Below are positions 1 through 5,658 of a DNA stretch of 13,243 nucleotides, piece by piece (the stretch's first letter is position 1; the number at the start of each line of letters is the position of its first letter). Position numbers and translations under genes: made by a program. The DNA is from an uncultured Treponema sp. GTDB lineage: Bacteria; Spirochaetota; Spirochaetia; Treponematales; Treponemataceae. The stretch covers positions 1 through 13,243 of the forward strand of contig CALCRU010000052.1 of NCBI GenBank assembly GCA_937894335.1. The letters are read 5' to 3'. Below the pieces are notes generated by a model. It saw nothing but the letters and a program-made list of their open reading frames with translations, ran no database searches and had not been told where the DNA came from.

Positions 1-52
1 TTATTCCCCATTTTACACCTCCGTGGGTGTCCTAATTTATGGGGTCAGTTCA
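1..52 (-). mobile_element. Left end (IRL) of an IS3-like insertion sequence, transposase reading out of the window
   Basis: Read on the minus strand from base 52, this begins TGAACTGACCCC, a TG-starting terminus of the kind seen in IS3-family elements. It continues to a strong ribosome-binding site GGAGGTG (16-22) and an ATG (9-11) encoding Met-Gly-Asn before the window ends, as expected for the first transposase reading frame (orfA). It is a perfect 52-base inverted copy of 13192-13243. Identity stops exactly at 52/53, which fixes the element boundary. The boundary and identity are seen directly. The IS3 assignment rests on the style of the terminus and of the orfA start, because no transposase sequence is inside the window. 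Confidence 0.75.
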
Positions 53-142
53 GAACCTTGGGGGCAGCGTACATGCTACATTGCTGACCCAGAAGGAAAT
101 CTTGTCGAGATAGGTTCCTTTGTAAAAGATAATCCGTCCTAA
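53..142 (+). pseudogene. 3' remnant of a VOC/glyoxalase-family protein interrupted by the IS
   Basis: The frame starting at the IS edge encodes EPWGQRTCYIADPEGNLVEI followed by GSFVKDNPS and a TAA at 140-142. This is the classic C-terminal strand of vicinal oxygen chelate proteins: W-G-x-R, then DPEGN and a metal-ligand Glu in L-V-E-I. Only 29 codons remain of a family that is usually about 110-150 residues. The break falls exactly where the inverted repeat ends, so an IS insertion has cut the gene. The rest, if still present, lies beyond the left IS. The frame stays open back through the IS end, but no plausible start was seen. Its stop codon overlaps the lepB stop by four bases (CTAA). The substrate cannot be told from this fragment. 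Confidence 0.8.
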
Positions 143-1929
143 AATTCTACACTGTTTCCGGGAATGCCGATTCTTGACAGTGGCCAAAACCTAAAGCTTG
201 CCTTTCCCAGCATCATGCTGCGGTTTACATACTGGGGAGAAAGATTAGAGCTGTACATGACAGAAAGACTGTCGAAGTTTGTAAGGGCTGTCGTCTTGCT
301 TTCGTAACTGTGCCTCATGTCAAGGGAATTGTAACGGTTGTCTCCCATCATGAAGTAACTGTTTTCGGGAATATAGTTAGGGCTTCCGTCGCTGTCGTTT
401 GCAGGAAAGATTCCCATGTTCCTCTGATCCATAAGCTGAATGTAAAGGTAAAGTTTGTCTGCCTCTGTAAAGCATTCCTTGCGCACTTGGTCAGACTGCC
501 AAAGGGAAGAGTCTGCGTTCGAAGAAAGAAGTTCCGCATTGCGAACTACAAGTCTTCCGAATGCAAGTTTTACCATTATGTTAAGCCTAAAGTTTGCATC
601 GCTGTAAAGATCACCGCCCATAAGCTGACTTCCTGTAACACCTTCAGACTCTGTGTATTCCGTGTTTGGGTCAAGGGAAGAAATCCAGTCCGTCATAAAT
701 GCTGTAAACCACTGGGCGCCTCCGTTTGCAGACATGAGTTTTACTGTAATGTCGGTGTTTGCGTTAAACAGGTTGTATGCCATCCGTTCCCTTTCTGTAA
801 GAAGAGTCTTTACAGCGTCTTTGCTTATTGCTGATCCCCCTGCATAGGGCGCAAAGGCTTGTGCAATTTTTCTGCACTCTGCGGCCGCTTCCACTATGTT
901 AAGGGCTCGTCTTTCCTCTTCCACAAGAAGGGTGGTGTCGTACTGCTTCTGCGTTATGGGTATGCGTTCTATTCTTGCCTTTAATGAGGGGGTGAGGGTG
1001 TTTAAATTCCATGCGGCATGTTTTGCATCTTCTTCAACGGGAGTAAACTCTGGGGAATCCTTGGTGCGAACATAAAGAGTTCCGTCCATCATCATGAGTT
1101 GTTCTCCAGGTAAGCCTGCAACTCTCTTTACCAGCGGATCTGCAACCATCTCTCCGTTTTCGTCAACATTTGTATTTACCAGTGTAAGGGTCATCATGTG
1201 AACAAGTTGGGAAAAGTAAGCTTTTATTTCGCTTTGTCTGTCGTTTGCATAGTGGGGATTATGGAAGACTACAATGTCTCCTCGGTTGTATGAACGGATG
1301 TAGGGCAGACCAACCTTGCTAAGGGGGAACTTTGGTCCTGAAAGAAGTTTGCCTACAGCCACCCTGTCGTTTACAAGAAATTCTGGCACCATCGATTCCG
1401 AAGGAATTCCGTACATCTGAAAAAGAAAAATGTTTAAAAGGAAAATGGTAAACGCGGCCTGCACAATGGCGTCAATCCACTCAAGAGTCTGAATGCCAAT
1501 CCAAGAAAGACCTGTGTATTTTTTCTTTGGTGCCTTCTGTTCTTTTGCCCAGTCTTTACTTAAAAGTCCTATGCGCTTTTCGTGAATGAAGAATTTTATT
1601 ACGAAACTAAGAGCCGTTATTACAATCCATACGATGACAGAAACAAGGTCAAGGGCAAATGGGGGCTCCCATGAACCTGCCCTATAGATTACAAATGCCG
1701 CAACATAGACAAAAGGTTCGTAGTCGTAAAAGCGTCGCACCGCAACAATGTGGGCAGTGGAATTTTTTCTGATGAGGGTCCAGTATGTTACATAAAAAAG
1801 TGCCGCTGTAAAAATTGCGCAAAGGGGAAATGCAACTGCAGAAACATCAGCATGAAGAGGAATGTTAAGAAAGGTAAAAATACATGCCAGCAAAAAATTT
1901 GCAATGGTACAGATTTCAAGCTTTTTCAT
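139..1929 (-). CDS. lepB: Signal peptidase I, long spirochetal form
   Basis: Type I leader peptidase (596 residues) that removes signal peptides from exported preproteins on the outer face of the inner membrane. Hydrophobic segments lie at about 8-22, 31-50, 93-112 and 155-172. They are followed by the catalytic-Ser box PSESMVP (Ser179), the general-base box VKRVAGLPGE (Lys268) and box E GDNRYNSLDMR (529-539). The C-terminal KASFRFWPLSRIG also matches the family. About 260 residues separate Lys268 from GDNR, roughly twice the E. coli spacing, because of an extra, mostly helical region at about 300-510. The protein is therefore far longer than the E. coli enzyme (about 324 residues). There is no Shine-Dalgarno before the ATG. 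A TATACT box ends 7 nt upstream, suggesting a leaderless mRNA. It diverges from the Hpt gene. Confidence 0.95.
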   Translation of the reverse strand: MKKLEICTIANFLLACIFTFLNIPLHADVSAVAFPLCAIFTAALFYVTYWTLIRKNSTAHIVAVRRFYDYEPFVYVAAFVIYRAGSWEPPFALDLVSVIVWIVITALSFVIKFFIHEKRIGLLSKDWAKEQKAPKKKYTGLSWIGIQTLEWIDAIVQAAFTIFLLNIFLFQMYGIPSESMVPEFLVNDRVAVGKLLSGPKFPLSKVGLPYIRSYNRGDIVVFHNPHYANDRQSEIKAYFSQLVHMMTLTLVNTNVDENGEMVADPLVKRVAGLPGEQLMMMDGTLYVRTKDSPEFTPVEEDAKHAAWNLNTLTPSLKARIERIPITQKQYDTTLLVEEERRALNIVEAAAECRKIAQAFAPYAGGSAISKDAVKTLLTERERMAYNLFNANTDITVKLMSANGGAQWFTAFMTDWISSLDPNTEYTESEGVTGSQLMGGDLYSDANFRLNIMVKLAFGRLVVRNAELLSSNADSSLWQSDQVRKECFTEADKLYLYIQLMDQRNMGIFPANDSDGSPNYIPENSYFMMGDNRYNSLDMRHSYESKTTALTNFDSLSVMYSSNLSPQYVNRSMMLGKASFRFWPLSRIGIPGNSVEF

Positions 1930-1936
1930 AAGGAAA

Positions 1937-1942
1937 AGTATA
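1937..1942 (-). promoter_or_regulatory. -10 box of lepB
   Basis: On the minus strand this reads TATACT inside GCTATACTTT. It ends 7 nt before the lepB ATG at 1929, which puts the predicted transcription start at or next to the start codon. No convincing -35 hexamer was found at 16-18 bp spacing. The same ten bases occur in mirror image at 1962-1971 for the opposite gene. The box is seen; its use is inferred. Confidence 0.5.
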
Positions 1943-1964
1943 GCGCATAACGCAAAAAAAGGCT

Positions 1965-1970
1965 ATACTT
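1965..1970 (+). promoter_or_regulatory. -10 box of the Hpt gene
   Basis: TATACT sits within GCTATACTTT. It ends 4 nt before an ATG at 1975 and 7 nt before a second in-frame ATG at 1978. The usual distance to the transcription start favours initiation at about 1977-1978, so the second ATG would be the start of a leaderless message. No good -35 hexamer is seen. Confidence 0.5.
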
Positions 1971-1977
1971 TGCAATG

Positions 1978-2322
1978 ATGGAAATACTTGATTTGAATAA
2001 GGCGTTGGAGTTGGTTGACGGTGAGAGGGAACTTCTTGCCTCTTTGCTAGATTCTTTTGTTGGTGCAAAGACATTTGATTCTTCCCAGTTAATGGAACTG
2101 TCTTCCTCTGGCGACATGTCTAGTGCCGCATCCTATGTTCACTTCTTTAAAGGTGCCGCCCGTCAGATTTATGCAGAAAAGTGTGCCGCCTCGGGACAGG
2201 CTCTTGAAGACGCCTTTCGTTCTGGTTCTCTTGAGCAACTTGATTTTCTTCTTGCGGAATTTGAAAAGGATTACAATGAAGCTGTTAAAAAAGTTAGGGA
2301 AGTTCGCAGAACACTGTGTTAA
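1978..2322 (+). CDS. Small Hpt (histidine phosphotransfer) domain protein
   Basis: A 114-residue, all-helical protein with the sequence YVHFFKGAARQI. The His-x-x-Lys-Gly core matches the phospho-accepting HxxKG motif of Hpt domains, with His55 counted from this start. Family members relay phosphate between response-regulator receivers in multistep His-Asp phosphorelays, in the cytoplasm. No kinase or receiver domain is fused to it and none is encoded nearby, so its partner is unknown. A second ATG three bases upstream (1975) would add one Met. 1978 is preferred because of its distance from the -10 box. There is no Shine-Dalgarno. The 3' end overlaps tatD, which is convergent, by 29 bases. The fold and the His are well supported; the pathway is not. 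Confidence 0.85.
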   Translation: MEILDLNKALELVDGERELLASLLDSFVGAKTFDSSQLMELSSSGDMSSAASYVHFFKGAARQIYAEKCAASGQALEDAFRSGSLEQLDFLLAEFEKDYNEAVKKVREVRRTLC

Positions 2323-3064
2323 AATTTTTAAAGGCGAAAAGCGACACTTCTTCTGTCGTACAGCTTCTAAGTTCTGCGGCCCTCGCAAGCACTTTTAAAA
2401 TGTCAGAGGGTAGGGTTCTGTCTTCTTCCTTTAAGGTCTGATAAGGGGCGTCAGTTTCAAACATCAGTCTTTCTGAGGAAAGGTTTTGAACGCAGGCAAT
2501 GCTTTTTTTGTTGCCGTTAAGGATAGGCTTTCCAAAGGAAAACCATGCGTTTATACCTTTTGCAAGAAGGCTTTCTGCCTCACGAAGTCCAAATGCAAAG
2601 GAATGAAACACAACTGCAGGAATTTTTTTTAAAATTCTAACATCCCTAAACATGAGGTCAAGGGCCTTTCTGTTGTGTACCACAATGGGGACTGAAAACT
2701 TTTGCGCAAGTTCTGTCTGTATGTGCCAAGCTTCTTCCTGTCTCTTTATGTCTGCTTTAAATTCCTTCGTAAACAGGTCAAAGCCGCATTCTCCTATAGC
2801 ACAGATTTTTTTTTCTTCTAGAAGGGTCTGCAAAAAGTCGGCGTTTTCCAAAAGGGGATTCTGGGGGTGTAGTCCAAAGGCAAGTCTAAATGTTCCGGGA
2901 ATTTTTTTTGCAATGGATTCCGCCTGAAAAAATTCATTTCTGTCGTGGGCGCAGGTACAGGCTGCATATATGCAGCTTGCATAAGTTCCATCATTTTGTG
3001 TAAGAAAAGAAAAGTCTTCCTCCTTGCAGAAAGGTGCATGAAGGTGGGCGTCCGCTACATACAT
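2294..3064 (-). CDS. tatD: TatD-family metal-dependent hydrolase/DNase
   Basis: A 256-residue TIM-barrel amidohydrolase-type protein of the TatD family, which acts as a divalent-metal-dependent 3'-5' exonuclease or DNase in the cytoplasm. The metal-binding series is complete and in order: HxH in DAHLH (His7, His9), GLHP (64-67), the bridging Glu92 in AIGECGFD, His130 in IVVHNR, His154 in VVFHSF, and Asp205 in FETDAPYQ. Length is normal for the family. The start ATG at 3064 has a TGAGGA Shine-Dalgarno about 10 nt upstream (3075-3080 complement), unlike several neighbours. A full promoter lies at 3132-3160. The relative YcfH/TatD subtype cannot be told, and the cellular role is assigned by family only. 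Confidence 0.92.
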   Translation of the reverse strand: MYVADAHLHAPFCKEEDFSFLTQNDGTYASCIYAACTCAHDRNEFFQAESIAKKIPGTFRLAFGLHPQNPLLENADFLQTLLEEKKICAIGECGFDLFTKEFKADIKRQEEAWHIQTELAQKFSVPIVVHNRKALDLMFRDVRILKKIPAVVFHSFAFGLREAESLLAKGINAWFSFGKPILNGNKKSIACVQNLSSERLMFETDAPYQTLKEEDRTLPSDILKVLARAAELRSCTTEEVSLFAFKNFNTVFCELP

Positions 3065-3131
3065 ATGGTCATAATCCTCAAAAAAAGGCTAAACAGTTTT
3101 CGTAAAAAGCCGAAAATATAACTGTAAGCTG

Positions 3132-3160
3132 ATAATACACTGCAAAATATGTATTGTCAA
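3132..3160 (-). promoter_or_regulatory. Sigma-70 type promoter of tatD
   Basis: On the minus strand a perfect -35 TTGACA (complement of 3155-3160) is followed after exactly 17 bp by TATTAT (complement of 3132-3137), a 5/6 match to the -10 consensus. The predicted transcription start is near 3125, giving a leader of about 60 nt that carries the TGAGGA ribosome-binding site. This is the best promoter in the window. Confidence 0.75.
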
Positions 3161-3173
3161 ACCTGAGTTACAC

Positions 3174-3179
3174 AAGGAG
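3174..3179 (+). promoter_or_regulatory. Shine-Dalgarno of the 73-residue protein gene
   Basis: AAGGAG lies 8 nt before the ATG at 3188, a textbook ribosome-binding site. It fixes the start codon and contrasts with the SD-less starts of secA, lepB and hisS. A promoter for this gene was not identified with confidence in the 123-bp gap it shares with tatD. Confidence 0.75.
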
Positions 3180-3187
3180 CTTAAATT

Positions 3188-3409
3188 ATGGGAACGTATA
3201 CATTAAAAAGCTTAGGTAAATCAAGCGATTACATGACTATTGTAAGGGAACTTGAAGACGGCTATGTTGTACGCATTGTACGCGACAAAGATGGATATGT
3301 TGACGAAACTTCAGACTACATTTCAAAGACTTTGTTTGAAAGCTGCATCAGGACAGGCTACCTTACAAAAATTGCTGATCCTGTAGAAAAAATGGCTGCA
3401 AACGCCTAA
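3188..3409 (+). CDS. 73-residue protein of unknown function
   Basis: A short soluble protein with no signal peptide, membrane segment or cysteine pair. It is predicted to be mixed strand/helix. The middle, EDGYVVRIVRDKDGYVDETS, reads as two beta strands joined by a turn, followed by a helix and the C-terminal tail DPVEKMAANA. I do not recognise the family. It is judged real because of the strong AAGGAG ribosome-binding site at the right spacing, ordinary codon use and snug placement. It diverges from tatD and converges on miaA, with which it shares a four-base stop-codon overlap (CTAA, 3406-3409). It could be a small regulator or a binding subunit, but nothing shows this. Confidence 0.8.
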   Translation: MGTYTLKSLGKSSDYMTIVRELEDGYVVRIVRDKDGYVDETSDYISKTLFESCIRTGYLTKIADPVEKMAANA

Positions 3410-4374
3410 GAGTTTAGTAAATCAAGAGCTGCCCTATACCTGACTTCTTTATCGACATCCAGAGGAAGCCAGTGTATGGGGACGCCTTTCCTTTCCATCC
3501 CCCTGAACCAAGTTTCCTGCCTTTTTGCAAACTGCGAGATTGCATAAAAAAGTTTTTCAAGCATTTCTTCTTTTGAACTGATTTTATTTTCCAAGTATTC
3601 GCTTACAAATCTGTATTCAAGTCCAAGCCTTTCAAGACGCTCCCAAGACCAACCGCTTTTGTGAAGGTTTTCAACTTCTTCAATTAGTCCTTCGTCTGCT
3701 CGCTGGTAAAGTCTAGTTCGGATGTTTTTGCGCAAAATGTCACGGGGGAGGGTGGTGCCAATTACGAAAGGAATTATATTCCTCTTCTGCTTCTGAACTT
3801 CCTGCTGGGCTTCTTCGGTTTGCATGTAGACTGCAATTTCTATAGCCCGAGTTGTGCGTTCCCTGTCTAGCAGGTCAGTCTTGTTGTGAACTTCTCCCTT
3901 TAGGCTGATAAGTTTTTTGCCTAGATCTTCCAGCGTAAGCGAAGAAAGTTCCTTTCTTAGGGCTTCGTTTTTTGGAACCGTAATAAAGGGATAGGAACGG
4001 ACTACGGCATCAATGTACATTCCTGTTCCGCCTACGACAAAAGACATTTTTCCTTGCGAACTGAATCTGTCAAAGAGAGAATAAAAATCCTGCTGAAAGT
4101 TAAAAACATTGTATTCTGTTTCAAGGGTAACCCTGTCTATAAGGTGATGCTCAATTTTTACATGGCGGACACTTCCGTCTTTCTGAATTCTGTCAAACTC
4201 GTATTCGTTAATGTCCTTTCCGCTTCCAATGTCAAGACCTTTGTAGACCTGTCTGCTGTCTGCCGAAATTATTTCCCAACCGAATTTTTCTGCAAGGCGG
4301 ACTCCAATGGCGGTTTTTCCTACTGCTGTGGGACCAAGAAGAACTACTGTGTTGTATTTTACAGAACTCTGCAT
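3406..4374 (-). CDS. miaA: tRNA dimethylallyltransferase (i6A37 synthesis)
   Basis: Transfers the dimethylallyl group from DMAPP to N6 of adenosine-37 in tRNAs reading UNN codons. Motifs, numbered from this ATG: P-loop GPTAVGKT (14-21), ISADSRQVYKGLDIGS (36-51) with the catalytic-site Asp/Ser, and VVGGTGMYID (113-122). The segment GLEYRFVSEYLE near the C-terminus replaces the more usual GY(K/R)E form. This resembles a variant I associate with Bacteroidetes-type MiaA, from memory. Length is 322 residues, normal for the family. A GTG at 4383 would add three residues, but the ATG is preferred. No clear Shine-Dalgarno is seen. The start lies within the end of the upstream methyltransferase gene (16-bp overlap), so translation is probably coupled. 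Confidence 0.95.
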   Translation of the reverse strand: MQSSVKYNTVVLLGPTAVGKTAIGVRLAEKFGWEIISADSRQVYKGLDIGSGKDINEYEFDRIQKDGSVRHVKIEHHLIDRVTLETEYNVFNFQQDFYSLFDRFSSQGKMSFVVGGTGMYIDAVVRSYPFITVPKNEALRKELSSLTLEDLGKKLISLKGEVHNKTDLLDRERTTRAIEIAVYMQTEEAQQEVQKQKRNIIPFVIGTTLPRDILRKNIRTRLYQRADEGLIEEVENLHKSGWSWERLERLGLEYRFVSEYLENKISSKEEMLEKLFYAISQFAKRQETWFRGMERKGVPIHWLPLDVDKEVRYRAALDLLNS

Positions 4375-5606
4375 ATGGCGCACTTAAGATATTCGCTTTT
4401 GGGATAGCCTAAGAGAATGGGATGGTCGGGTGCGGCTCCTCGCTTTTCTAGAACCTGAATTTTTTTGTGGCTGTCCCGAGAGGCGTGCATGAGCATGGAG
4501 TAGAACATGTTTTCGTCAAAGAAGTGGGAACATGAGCATGTTACAAGAAAACCGCCTTCCTGTAAGAGTCTCATTGCCCTAAGGTTTATTTCTTTGTATC
4601 CGCCGTAAGCCTTTTGAACCTGCTTTGCACTTTTTGTAAATGCCGGAGGATCAAGAATTATTACATCGAATTTTTCACCCTTAGCCTCATATTCCTTTAG
4701 AAGGTCAAACACATCTGCCTCTCTGGCTGTCATTACATTTTGTGCGCCGTTTAGTGAAATGTTGCGCCTTATCATTTCTACAGCATCAGAGGAAATGTCT
4801 ACGCTTACAACTTCCCTTGCGCCACCCTTTACTGCATTAAGTCCGAATGCACCTGTGTGGCTGAATGCGTCAAGAACTTTTTTCCCGTGGCAAAGGGTCC
4901 AAATCTGAGCCCTGTTTCTTTTCTGGTCAAGGAAGTACCCTGTCTTCTGCCCATGGGCAATGTCTACTTCTAACTTTACAGTGTTTTCTTCTATGATGAT
5001 TTTTTCTTCAAAGGCTTTTCCAATCCAGCCGTTCTTTTCCTTAAGACCTTCCTTTTCCCTTATTCCTGCATCGCTTCTTTCGTAGATGCCTGTGGGGTTG
5101 CAGTAGGACTTTAGGGCCGCAAGAATTTCGTTTCTGAACACTTCACAGGCAAGAGCAAGAAACTGCACAACTAAAAACACTTTTCCGCTGCTTGCATATC
5201 GTTCCACAATAAGCCCGGGGATTCCGTCCGCCTCTCCAAAAATAAAACGGTAACTGTCGCCTTCTGCAAATTGCATGCGCCTTATGTTTACCGCATCCCT
5301 AACTTTCTTTGCCCAGAATTCTCCAGGGTTTTCCATTACCCTGTCTGCATGATCTTTAGAAAAAAGCCTTACAGTTATTTTTGACTTGCGGTTGATTACA
5401 CCTGTTCCCAAAAATGCACCTGACTTTGCATACAACTCAATTACTGAACCATCGCTTCCGGTCCATTCAGCAGGAGGAAGGGATTCAACAGTTTTTCCGT
5501 CCTCCCTCTGAAACCTTATAAAAGCAATTTCGTTGTCATATACCCAGGGAAAGCCCTGTTCGATTTCCCGTTCTTCTTTTGCGTTTAAAAAAACTCTTGG
5601 AAACAT
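4359..5606 (-). CDS. rlmI: Class I SAM-dependent 23S rRNA (cytosine-C5) methyltransferase, RlmI-like
   Basis: A 415-residue RlmI/RlmK-group enzyme expected to make m5C in 23S rRNA. The N-terminal part (FPWVYDNEI at 19-27, then about 50-80) looks like the PUA RNA-binding domain. A central domain with GQKTGYFLDQKRNR (219-232) follows. The Rossmann methyltransferase fold then has the SAM-binding motif LDAFSHTGAFGLNAVKGG (245-262), Asp270 in VVSVD, motif IV ILDPPAFTKS (317-326) and the catalytic-Cys region VTCSCSHFF (355-363). Length is close to E. coli RlmI (396). It lies 52 bp behind secA on the same strand with no terminator between them, and overlaps miaA, so the three are probably co-transcribed. 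AAGGG 14 nt before the ATG is too distant to be a convincing ribosome site. The exact target base is inferred from family membership. Confidence 0.88.
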   Translation of the reverse strand: MFPRVFLNAKEEREIEQGFPWVYDNEIAFIRFQREDGKTVESLPPAEWTGSDGSVIELYAKSGAFLGTGVINRKSKITVRLFSKDHADRVMENPGEFWAKKVRDAVNIRRMQFAEGDSYRFIFGEADGIPGLIVERYASSGKVFLVVQFLALACEVFRNEILAALKSYCNPTGIYERSDAGIREKEGLKEKNGWIGKAFEEKIIIEENTVKLEVDIAHGQKTGYFLDQKRNRAQIWTLCHGKKVLDAFSHTGAFGLNAVKGGAREVVSVDISSDAVEMIRRNISLNGAQNVMTAREADVFDLLKEYEAKGEKFDVIILDPPAFTKSAKQVQKAYGGYKEINLRAMRLLQEGGFLVTCSCSHFFDENMFYSMLMHASRDSHKKIQVLEKRGAAPDHPILLGYPKSEYLKCAICRVL

Positions 5607-5658
5607 ATTATGTACTTTTACCCTTGTTCTCTAAAATTAAGAAGCCGCTTTAACTGCA

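Larger units (their letters stand above)
1935..1971. repeat. 10-bp inverted repeat in the lepB/Hpt divergent promoter
   Basis: AAAGTATAGC at 1935-1944 and GCTATACTTT at 1962-1971 are perfect inverted copies separated by 17 bp. Each arm contains the putative TATACT -10 box of the gene it faces, so the two promoters are identical in this region and overlap back to back. The arms could also be the two half-sites of a regulator, but nothing in the sequence identifies one. Confidence 0.6.

Noticed and set aside
310..834. 174-residue Cys-rich open frame on the plus strand
   Set aside because: It lies wholly opposite lepB, whose conserved box E and C-terminus occupy the same bases. It has no ribosome-binding site and an unnatural composition.
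3079..3110. Possible attenuator in the tatD leader (GGCT ... AGCC followed by a T-run on the minus strand)
   Set aside because: Only four outer base pairs form and the inner pairing is out of register, too weak to call.
3065..3187. Promoter for the 73-residue protein gene
   Set aside because: AT-rich candidates (GATAAT, TATGTA, TATAAC) occur, but none has an acceptable -35 box at 16-18 bp.
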